Shown here: piece by piece, positions 32,577 through 38,648 of the stretch | How the letters are laid out: every line of letters begins with the position of its first letter | Position numbering within the stretch: position 1 is the first letter of the stretch | Source of the DNA: Phascolarctobacterium sp. | GTDB lineage: Bacteria; Bacillota; Negativicutes; Acidaminococcales; Acidaminococcaceae | Assembly (NCBI GenBank): GCA_017457085.1 | Contig: JAFTID010000086.1 | Coordinates: 1 to 38,648, forward strand | Length of the DNA: 38,648 nucleotides | Direction of reading: 5' to 3' | Program-made: the position numbers and the translations under genes | Notes under the pieces: generated by a model | Seen by the model: only the letters and a program-made list of their open reading frames with translations | What the model was told of the DNA's origin: nothing | The model's database searches: none

Positions 32577-33212
32577 ATGGGAATCTTTGGTGGTGCTCTT
32601 GATTATTTTATTAAAGGCGGTCCGTGTATGTGGCCTTTGCTGATGTGCTCTATTGGAGCCATCGCTGTTGGTGTAGAGCGTTACTTGTATTATAAAAAAG
32701 CTGTTTCTGGCGTAGAGTTCGTGCATAACTTCGCACGTCTGATGAATGATTTTAACCTTGTTGGTGCAAGAGAATACGCTGAACAAAGTAAAGGTGAAGC
32801 TGCTTCCATGGCAGTAGAAATTCTCGACATCAAAGAAGATTTGGGACCTCGTCTTGAATCCATCGTTTATGCAAAAGCTGATCGCATCATTGACGGCTTT
32901 GAAAAGAACATCAACTATTTGGGTGTAATCATCGGTTTGGCTCCGATGCTTGGCTTGCTTGGCACCATTACTGGTATGATTTCTTCTTTTAACGCTTTGA
33001 ACGAACGTGCTCAAAATCCTATGGCTGTTACTGCTGGTATCGGTGAAGCATTGATTACTACTGTATTCGGTCTGTGCATTGCAATTCTGGGTATGTGCAT
33101 TCACGCATGGCTGTCTAACAAAATTAAGACTGAAACCTTGAACATCTACGAAGTTTCCAGCATTTTGTCCGACATTATTCTGGCTAAAAACGACAACAAT
33201 AAATGCTGTTGA
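32577..33212 (+). CDS. exbB: ExbB/MotA/TolQ proton channel protein
   Basis: The inner-membrane stator unit of the TonB energy-transducing complex. The 211-residue protein has three membrane segments (about 17-37, 117-140 and 160-182) with LGTITGMISSF between the second and third, the usual conserved stretch. The ATG at 32577 has AGAGGGAT upstream. exbD follows after 15 bases and tonB after that, so the operon is a complete TonB module. Confidence 0.93.
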   Translation: MGIFGGALDYFIKGGPCMWPLLMCSIGAIAVGVERYLYYKKAVSGVEFVHNFARLMNDFNLVGAREYAEQSKGEAASMAVEILDIKEDLGPRLESIVYAKADRIIDGFEKNINYLGVIIGLAPMLGLLGTITGMISSFNALNERAQNPMAVTAGIGEALITTVFGLCIAILGMCIHAWLSNKIKTETLNIYEVSSILSDIILAKNDNNKCC

Positions 33213-33227
33213 GAGGCGGTGCGATAA

Positions 33228-33644
33228 ATGCGTAGTAGAAGACGTAAGAGAGTTATAACTCCGCCTGAGATTATGCTCAGTCCTATGATTGACATGATTT
33301 TCCTGCTGCTGGTATTTTTCATTGTCAGCACAATGTATATGAGCGAAATTAAAACTATTCCTATTCGCTTGCCGGTAGCACAAAATTCTGAGACTGTTAG
33401 CAAAAGTAATTTCTCTGTTACCATTAAAAAAGATGGTAGCGTATATTTAGATGAAGACCAAATCGACATTGACCTGTTGGTTACCAATGCTGCCATGGAA
33501 AGTAAGCGTGATTCTTCTTTCTCTGTTATTATTCGTGCAGATGGAGATGCTAATTATAAGCTTGTTATTGAGCTGATGGATAAGCTGAAAGGTGCAGGCG
33601 TAACTCGTTTTGGTTTGGCAACTGACATAGGTGGTAAAAAATGA
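33228..33644 (+). CDS. exbD: ExbD/TolR biopolymer transport protein
   Basis: A 138-residue protein with a single N-terminal membrane segment (about 16-37). It has PMIDMIFLLLVFFIV, where the Asp in MIDM is the conserved proton-carrying residue, and a periplasmic domain. It pairs with ExbB and energises TonB. The stop overlaps the start of tonB by four bases. Confidence 0.93.
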   Translation: MRSRRRKRVITPPEIMLSPMIDMIFLLLVFFIVSTMYMSEIKTIPIRLPVAQNSETVSKSNFSVTIKKDGSVYLDEDQIDIDLLVTNAAMESKRDSSFSVIIRADGDANYKLVIELMDKLKGAGVTRFGLATDIGGKK

Positions 33645-34285
33645 ATGACGAACGCAATAGATTAGGCAAAGGCTTCGCTGTTGCAATTGTTGCTCATGTT
33701 ATTTTTGCACTGTTGTTAGGAGTGTTTGGTTTTACCTTTAATAGCAATCGTCCGCCGGAAATTTTAGAAGTTTCTTTGGTGGCTGGTGGTGGTGCTCCTG
33801 AAGAACCGCAAGAAGAAATTGTGGAAGAAGCAGAGCCTGTTGTTGAGGAAGAAGACCAAATTGTCGAAAGCAAAGAGAAGCCTAAAGAAGAACCTAAAAA
33901 GCCCGTAGCTGAAAAGAAGCCTAATAAAAATCCAAATCCTAGTCCTAAAAAGGGAGACAATAAAACTGTAGGTAAAGGCGATGGTATTGGTGACGGACAG
34001 GGTGTACCTGTAACACCGCCACGTCCCATTCGTACTGTAGAGCCTAAGTATCCTGCATCTGCCCGTAATGCTTCCATTGAAGGCTTAGTTAAGATTAAAA
34101 TGCTCATTACTTACGAGGGCAAGGTAACGGAAGCAAGCATCGTAGAATCTTCTGGCCATGAAGAGATGGATGCTAACGCATTAGAAGCAGTTTACAAATG
34201 GCGCTTTACTCCCGCTAAGAACAAGCTCAAACAAAAAATTGACTGCTATATTACGATGCCCATTAAATTCAAATTACGTAGATAA
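33641..34285 (+). CDS. tonB: TonB energy-transducing protein
   Basis: A 214-residue protein with one membrane anchor (about 11-29), a proline/glutamate/lysine-rich linker (about 50-115, EEPQEE, KPKEEPKKP, NPNPSPKKG) and the C-terminal TonB domain with YPASARNASIEGLVKIKMLI and YKWRFTPAKNK. It transduces proton-motive force to outer-membrane receptors. It completes the exbB-exbD-tonB operon and is followed by a terminator. Confidence 0.95.
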   Translation: MNDERNRLGKGFAVAIVAHVIFALLLGVFGFTFNSNRPPEILEVSLVAGGGAPEEPQEEIVEEAEPVVEEEDQIVESKEKPKEEPKKPVAEKKPNKNPNPSPKKGDNKTVGKGDGIGDGQGVPVTPPRPIRTVEPKYPASARNASIEGLVKIKMLITYEGKVTEASIVESSGHEEMDANALEAVYKWRFTPAKNKLKQKIDCYITMPIKFKLRR

Positions 34286-34292
34286 AATTAAA

Positions 34293-34326
34293 ACGACCTT
34301 TCCAGTTTTGGAGAGGTCGTTATTTT
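34293..34326 (+). terminator. Rho-independent terminator after tonB
   Basis: ACGACCTTTCC (34293-34303) pairs with GGAGAGGTCGT (34310-34320) including one G-T pair, followed by TATTTT. Confidence 0.88.
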
Positions 34327-34420
34327 ATGTCTATCAAACATTTTCTAATTACATCCAAAAAGAAAGTTGAAATATTAGAAAGATAAATAAAAGTTCAGAA
34401 AATTCAACATATAAAAATTT

Positions 34421-34435
34421 GGTTAATAATTAACA
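34421..34435 (+). promoter_or_regulatory. Possible Fur-type site ahead of the TonB-dependent receptor
   Basis: GGTTAATAATTAACA is a perfect inverted repeat at its core (GTTAAT-A-ATTAAC) and matches the 7-1-7 Fur consensus at about 11 of 14 positions. It lies 20 bases upstream of the -35 box at 34456. Confidence 0.4.
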
Positions 34436-34455
34436 GTATACTATCTCAATTAGCA

Positions 34456-34485
34456 TTGTTATTACTTGCTTTTTAAGTGTATAAT
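34456..34485 (+). promoter_or_regulatory. Promoter of the TonB-dependent receptor
   Basis: TTGTTA (34456-34461), 18-base spacer, TATAAT (34480-34485). Confidence 0.6.
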
Positions 34486-34551
34486 AGTTACTAATAAGAA
34501 AAGTTTTAGAAACTATTCCGTGAAAGATATTTTATAAAATGAGGTGTAATT

Positions 34552-36528
34552 ATGAAAAAAATGTCTAAAGGCATGCTCATGGTAGCTCTTATCTGCGGTA
34601 GTCTTTCTGTTTTGAACGTAGCAAGCGCAGAAGAAATGCAAAACTTTGAAATGGATGAGTTCGTTGTAACTGCTAGTCGCGTTGCTACTAGCAAAGTAGA
34701 TACTCCTGCTAATATTAGTGTTATTAATGCAGAAGAAATTGCTGATAAAAACTATTCCAACGTTCAAGAAGTTTTAGCTGATACTGAAGGCGTAAACATT
34801 CTTGGCGGTGGTTCTAAAGGTTCTATCAATGGTGAAGACCAAATTATGATTAATGGTGATACTCGTGTATTGGTATTGGTTGACGGTCGTCGTATGAATG
34901 TTGGTAGTACTGGTAAAACTAGTGCCAACTGGTTGCCTCCTGCAAATGCTATTGAACGTGTAGAAGTACTTAAAGGTGGCGGCTCTGCACTTTATGGCTC
35001 CGACGCTGTTGGTGGTGTAGTTAATATCATTACAAAAAAAGGAAGTGATATGGAGCCGCAAGTAACTATGCGTGCGGTTACTGGTAGTTTTGGTACAGAA
35101 GAATATGGTTTAACTGCTGGTGGTGCAACAGATAGTGGTTTGGGTGTGTTCATTGCTGCTAATAAAGAACGCCGAGGAAATTATGATTATAAAAATCAAC
35201 ATGGTGATGTAGTCGAAATGATGAATTCTGGTTACAATACCGAAGGTGTTAACATTAAATTAGACCAAGCTATTGGCGATGATGATAGAGTGACTTTTGT
35301 ATTTGAACATAATAATAGTGAAGGTGGAGCACCGTTAACTTCTGAATGGACTAGATTTACTGACCATTTTAAAAGATTGAATAACAATGTTGCGTTGAGA
35401 TACGATTGGAATGAAACTGCATCAAATAGTGGCTATGTACAATTGTACAGAAATCATCAAAATTCTCAATTTTTTAGTCTAGATGTTGTAGATAAATCTA
35501 ATTTTACTGATGAAACAACAGGATTTGAAGCTCAACAAAATTTTGTTCTAGATGATAAAAATGAGTTGACTGCTGGCGTATCTTATTATGAAACTGATGT
35601 AGAAAATAGTTTTTATGGTAGTGGTTCTCGTTCTGTTGACAATAAAGCCGTTTTCTTTGAAGAAAGATGGCAAATTTCTGATACCTGGAAACTAAATACT
35701 GGTCTTCGTTATGATGAGCATAATATGTATGGGGAAGAGTTCACTCCTAAAATTGCATTAAATAAAAAAATTAATGATGAGAGCAATGTATATTTATCAT
35801 GGGGTAAAGTATTTAATGCACCGACTACTGATCAGTTATATTACATAGGTATAAATGGTATGCCTGAAGGTAATCCTAGTTTGAAGCCAGAAACTGGTGA
35901 GGTATGGACTTTGGGAAGTAATACTAAAATCAGTGAGAATACTACTTTATCAGCTAGCTTGTTCTATAATGAAATTGACGATGCAATAGATGATTATTAT
36001 AACAATGATACTGGTGTGTATAAGTTTATTAATGTTAATAAGGAAAAACGCAGAGGTTTAGAAATTAGTTTAAATCATGAATTTGATGAACATCTTTCTG
36101 GTTATGTAAACTATACATATATGCAAATTAAACAAGATATGGGTAAAGGTTATAATGATAATCCTAATTCAAAACCGAATACATATAAAGCTGGTTTGAA
36201 GTATAAAAATAATGATTGGTCATATAATGTAGATGTTACGGCTGTCAGTGGACAAGTTGTTAGAACTGGTGGAGGATATAACGGATACACTGATAGAAAT
36301 TATTTAACTCTTGATTTAGGAGTTCAATATAAAATTAATAAGAATGCTAAAGCATTTATTAATTGTTACAATTTAACTGATACTAGATATCAAGAAGTCG
36401 GTGGTATTCATGGTGAGCAAAATATGGATCCTACAACTGGTTATATGACTCCTTCTTATTTAGTGGGAGAAGCTATGTTCCCGATGCCTTCTCGTACTAT
36501 CTTGGTTGGCGTAGAATACACTTTCTAA
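34552..36528 (+). CDS. TonB-dependent outer-membrane receptor
   Basis: A 658-residue receptor with a signal peptide (cleavage after VASA at about 26) and a TonB box DEFVVTA at 35-41. The plug follows (INAEEIADKNYSNVQEVLADTEGVNI, VLVLVDGRRMN, ERVEVLKGGGSALYGSDAVGGVVNIITK), then a beta-barrel ending in VGVEYTF with a C-terminal Phe for BAM recognition. It resembles the BtuB/CirA/FepA group. No cobalamin riboswitch precedes it, so iron or siderophore uptake seems likelier than B12, with a Fur-like site upstream. It is monocistronic. Confidence 0.9.
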   Translation: MKKMSKGMLMVALICGSLSVLNVASAEEMQNFEMDEFVVTASRVATSKVDTPANISVINAEEIADKNYSNVQEVLADTEGVNILGGGSKGSINGEDQIMINGDTRVLVLVDGRRMNVGSTGKTSANWLPPANAIERVEVLKGGGSALYGSDAVGGVVNIITKKGSDMEPQVTMRAVTGSFGTEEYGLTAGGATDSGLGVFIAANKERRGNYDYKNQHGDVVEMMNSGYNTEGVNIKLDQAIGDDDRVTFVFEHNNSEGGAPLTSEWTRFTDHFKRLNNNVALRYDWNETASNSGYVQLYRNHQNSQFFSLDVVDKSNFTDETTGFEAQQNFVLDDKNELTAGVSYYETDVENSFYGSGSRSVDNKAVFFEERWQISDTWKLNTGLRYDEHNMYGEEFTPKIALNKKINDESNVYLSWGKVFNAPTTDQLYYIGINGMPEGNPSLKPETGEVWTLGSNTKISENTTLSASLFYNEIDDAIDDYYNNDTGVYKFINVNKEKRRGLEISLNHEFDEHLSGYVNYTYMQIKQDMGKGYNDNPNSKPNTYKAGLKYKNNDWSYNVDVTAVSGQVVRTGGGYNGYTDRNYLTLDLGVQYKINKNAKAFINCYNLTDTRYQEVGGIHGEQNMDPTTGYMTPSYLVGEAMFPMPSRTILVGVEYTF

Positions 36529-36583
36529 CCATCGCACAACTACGAGCAAAGAAGCTCACACAACCTCCCACACAATCAAAATC

Positions 36584-36612
36584 GGCGCAGAGCAAATGCT
36601 CTGCGCCTTTTC
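36584..36612 (+). terminator. Rho-independent terminator after the receptor gene
   Basis: GGCGCAGAGC and GCTCTGCGCC pair around AAAT, followed by TTTTCT. It may also stop minus-strand transcripts, though the T-run on that side is weaker. Confidence 0.88.
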
Positions 36613-36698
36613 TGCTATTTACTTAGATATGAGGTTTAAAGGGGAAGGATGATGATTGTCCTAAATATATCATAAAAGTTACTGCTTGCTGCTCCAAG

Positions 36699-37466
36699 TC
36701 AATCAGCAACTTCAATGCCTGCTGTGGTAAAGTTTACTACTGTTTTGGGTGGCAGGGTAGAACTGCTGCCATTGGTGTTAAACCAAAGAGTATTTTCATT
36801 TAAGGTTCCGCTTATTACAAATCCATCTTGGGAGAAGGAAATTTGCGTACCACCCTTAAATTCTACGAAGCCTGCGCTGGCATCAAGCGCATTACTTTGC
36901 CAACCAAGAGGTCTCAAACTGGTGTCATTTGCTAAAGTGGCAGTTTGTACAGCACCATTAGGATAGAAAACTAGTTGATTACCACCTTTGAAATTTACAA
37001 AACCATATTTTCCTTTTTGGATGCTCAAGGTTACGTCTTGGTCTATGGTTCCGCTAATAACCGTGCCGTCTGATGCGAAGGTGACAGGTGTTTCGCTTTT
37101 GTAACGAACATGTCCATAAGTAGGAATAAGCATTGCGGGTGCAGGACCAGGTCCCCAATCGTCAAAGGGTTGCCAGTAGAAGGGAGGGTAAAAGGCTGGC
37201 GCCGCTGCTGAATAATAAAAATCGTTTATCATATTTTGCCAGCCTGTTGGACGTAAATAGGTTGTGGAGTCCAGAACGCCAGTAATAACTTGACCGTCAG
37301 AAGTCAGTTCAACGTCCGTACCTTTTTGAAATTTAATGTCTTCGGCAACGCTCCAACCTACCGGAACGAGCTTGGTGGTTTTGTCTAGAGTCAGGGTTTG
37401 CGCTGAACAGATGTTAGCGTAGAGCATTGTTGCCAAAGCACAAGCTATGAGAGTATATTTTTTCAA
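36699..37466 (-). CDS. Secreted or envelope protein with internal repeats, function unknown
   Basis: A 255-residue protein with a signal peptide (MKKYTLIACALATMLYANICSA) and four similar modules. Each is a short GW or GxV strand pair: VPVGW, RPTGW, RPLGW, and DGQVITGVL, DGTVISGTI, DGFVISGTL. A Tyr/Pro/Phe-rich stretch (about 84-112) interrupts them. The repeat pattern is like MORN-type beta-hairpins. The start is a TTG at 37464-37466 with GAGGTGAT five bases upstream; a GTG at 37475 overlaps that SD. Location suggests the periplasm or cell surface. No family could be named. Confidence 0.72.
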   Translation of the reverse strand: MKKYTLIACALATMLYANICSAQTLTLDKTTKLVPVGWSVAEDIKFQKGTDVELTSDGQVITGVLDSTTYLRPTGWQNMINDFYYSAAAPAFYPPFYWQPFDDWGPGPAPAMLIPTYGHVRYKSETPVTFASDGTVISGTIDQDVTLSIQKGKYGFVNFKGGNQLVFYPNGAVQTATLANDTSLRPLGWQSNALDASAGFVEFKGGTQISFSQDGFVISGTLNENTLWFNTNGSSSTLPPKTVVNFTTAGIEVAD

Positions 37467-37527
37467 AGTAATCACCTCGAAATGATGTCCTAAATTTTGG
37501 GGATTTGTTTTGCTTGCCTTTGTCTAA

Positions 37528-37533
37528 ATTATA
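37528..37533 (-). promoter_or_regulatory. Possible -10 box of the repeat-protein gene
   Basis: TATAAT on the minus strand (complement of ATTATA at 37528-37533), 62 bases upstream of the TTG start. No convincing -35 box was seen. Confidence 0.3.
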
Positions 37534-37608
37534 AATGTTTGGAGTTTGATTTATGTGTCGTATCTTTTAAAAGAAAAAGAAGCTTTTATGATTGAAGGCA
37601 ATCTTTCC

Positions 37609-37637
37609 TTGACTAAGGTATAGGGAAATTTTACAAT
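37609..37637 (+). promoter_or_regulatory. Promoter of the ZIP transporter gene
   Basis: TTGACT (37609-37614), 17-base spacer, TACAAT (37632-37637). Confidence 0.7.
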
Positions 37638-37677
37638 ATAAATAACTAAGTAATTAGAAAGTTAAAGGAATGATGTT

Positions 37678-38436
37678 ATGGAATTAGTTTTTCTTACTGC
37701 TCTTGGCATTGGTGGCGCCACTGTCGCTGGTGCACTTTTAGGTTTTGTATTTAAGAATATTTCTCATAGATTCAGCGATTTAGTTTTATCTTTTGCGGCT
37801 GGCGTAATGTTATGCGCTGCTATCATTGGTTTAATACTTCCTTCTATTGAATATGGGGGAGGCAAGGACGGAATATGGATGTCCATCGTCGGAATTTTCT
37901 GTGGTGCGTTGAGCTTAAACCTTTTGGATAAGATTACTCCTCATTTACATAGCATGGCTGGTGTGGAACATGAAGCGCATCCTGAAAATACTAAGCGTTT
38001 AAATAAAGTACTGCTCTTCGTAATGGCAATTGGTATCCATAATTTACCGGAAGGTATTGCGGCAGGCGTAGGCTTTGGTACAGAAAATATTGGACAAGCC
38101 ATGAGCATTGCTGTCGGTATCGCCTTGCAAAATGTTCCGGAAGGCATGGTAATTATCGCGCCTATGTTGGCTGCAGGGATGAGTCCTTGGCGAACTTTTT
38201 GGTGTGCCTTGGCAACAGGCTTGATAGAAGTTGTAGGTACCTTGCTTGGTTATTTTGCTGTAACCATTTCCACTGCTATTCTACCTTTCGTTTTGGCTTT
38301 TGCTGGTGGTACCATGATGTATATTATCAGTGACGAGATTATTCCTGAAACTCACCACGGTGATGAAGATTGGGCAACCTATGCTTTGCTCGTAGGTTTC
38401 TGCACCATGTTAGTGATGGCTTATTACATGGAATAA
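37678..38436 (+). CDS. ZIP-family metal transporter
   Basis: An inner-membrane divalent metal transporter (Zn/Fe/Mn) of the ZupT/ZIP type. The 252-residue protein has about eight hydrophobic segments. The metal site motifs are GIHNLPEGIAAG (HNLPEG at 121-126) and QNVPEGMVI (151-156), both with the Pro-Glu-Gly of the family. A His-rich loop (HLHSMAGVEHEAHPE, about 89-103) precedes them and may bind metal. It starts at ATG 37678 with AAAGGAATG upstream. Metal specificity is unknown. Confidence 0.92.
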   Translation: MELVFLTALGIGGATVAGALLGFVFKNISHRFSDLVLSFAAGVMLCAAIIGLILPSIEYGGGKDGIWMSIVGIFCGALSLNLLDKITPHLHSMAGVEHEAHPENTKRLNKVLLFVMAIGIHNLPEGIAAGVGFGTENIGQAMSIAVGIALQNVPEGMVIIAPMLAAGMSPWRTFWCALATGLIEVVGTLLGYFAVTISTAILPFVLAFAGGTMMYIISDEIIPETHHGDEDWATYALLVGFCTMLVMAYYME

Positions 38437-38474
38437 GCGCAAAAAACTTTTTTAAAAATTTTTGAAAAAAGGTG

Positions 38475-38503
38475 TTGACATTTTAATACCTTGTCTGTAT
38501 AAT
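38475..38503 (+). promoter_or_regulatory. Consensus promoter of the tRNA gene
   Basis: TTGACA (38475-38480) and TATAAT (38498-38503) separated by 17 bases. Confidence 0.92.
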
Positions 38504-38539
38504 AATCATTGTTCCGAGTTACTTGGAACCACGAGAAAT

Positions 38540-38626
38540 GCCGAAGTGGCGGAATTGGCAGACGCACTTGACTCAAAATCAAGCGGGTTTACGCTCGTGC
38601 CGGTTCGAGTCCGGCCTTCGGCACCA
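38540..38626 (+). tRNA. tRNA-Leu (anticodon CAA)
   Basis: An 87-base class II tRNA with encoded CCA (38624-38626). Acceptor arms are GCCGAAG and CTTCGGC; the anticodon stem CTTGA/TCAAG holds the loop CTCAAAA, giving CAA. A long variable arm (GCGGGTTTACGCTCGT) and GGTTCGAGTCC complete the leucine type. Confidence 0.97.
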
Positions 38627-38648
38627 GCAAATATGCGGTTCATCGAAA

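Noticed and set aside
32538-33383. 281-codon minus-strand frame antisense to exbB
   Set aside because: Composition is a shadow of exbB codons (rich in His, Asn, Ser); no family features and the gene lies entirely inside a strong exbB.
33694-34107. 137-codon minus-strand frame antisense to tonB
   Set aside because: A shadow of the proline/lysine-rich linker; repetitive Ser/Gly/Thr content, no SD.
1-38648. CRISPR array or prophage
   Set aside because: No regularly spaced repeats and no integrase, capsid or tail genes were found in either strand.

Overview
The window is AT-rich with Firmicutes-style Shine-Dalgarno sites. It nevertheless encodes an outer-membrane lifestyle: ExbB/ExbD/TonB, a TonB-dependent receptor ending in Phe, and O-antigen ligase, flippase and polymerase proteins. 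Strong SD sequences and a cobalamin riboswitch alongside outer-membrane transport suggest a diderm Firmicute (Negativicutes, possibly Acidaminococcaceae). The placement is an inference from gene content.

Region 1 (about 100-17628) is one unidirectional, tightly packed surface-polysaccharide operon of about 17 kb. It starts with a hairpin-containing leader and an initiating sugar-phosphate transferase. Then come two GT2 enzymes of rhamnosyltransferase type, rmlA-rmlC-rmlD, a GT2, a Wzy-like polymerase, another GT2 and a Wzx flippase. After these lies an unusual cassette: ATP-grasp, small PLP-fold enzyme, ATP-grasp, enolase-superfamily epimerase, and an opine (octopine/nopaline family) dehydrogenase. 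A VioA-like sugar aminotransferase and rmlB close the operon. My reading is that the cell makes dTDP-rhamnose and probably a dTDP-4-amino-4,6-dideoxyhexose, and that the cassette makes an opine-like or epimerised amino-acid substituent joined to the glycan by ATP-grasp ligation. This is the most novel part of the window.

Region 2 (17497-23575) starts with a convergent RelE/ParE-type toxin-antitoxin pair on the minus strand, whose toxin frame runs through a terminator into rmlB. It continues with an O-antigen-ligase-like protein, a DUF4143 protein whose ATPase motifs are gone, a GT2 and a second flippase.

Region 3 (23577-32471) is housekeeping and cofactor metabolism. It holds rpsB-tsf with a structured leader and a cobalamin riboswitch ahead of cobU-cobT-cobS, a shortened CobT paralogue and a cobC-like phosphatase. 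A two-zinc-ribbon small protein and ilvN-ilvB with a hairpin in the leader follow.

Region 4 (32482-38648) is envelope transport: exbB-exbD-tonB, a TonB-dependent receptor (two candidate Fur-like sites), a secreted repeat protein on the minus strand, a ZIP metal transporter, and tRNA-Leu(CAA) behind a consensus promoter. Most transcription units are separated by clear intrinsic terminators. No CRISPR array, insertion sequence, rRNA or prophage was seen.
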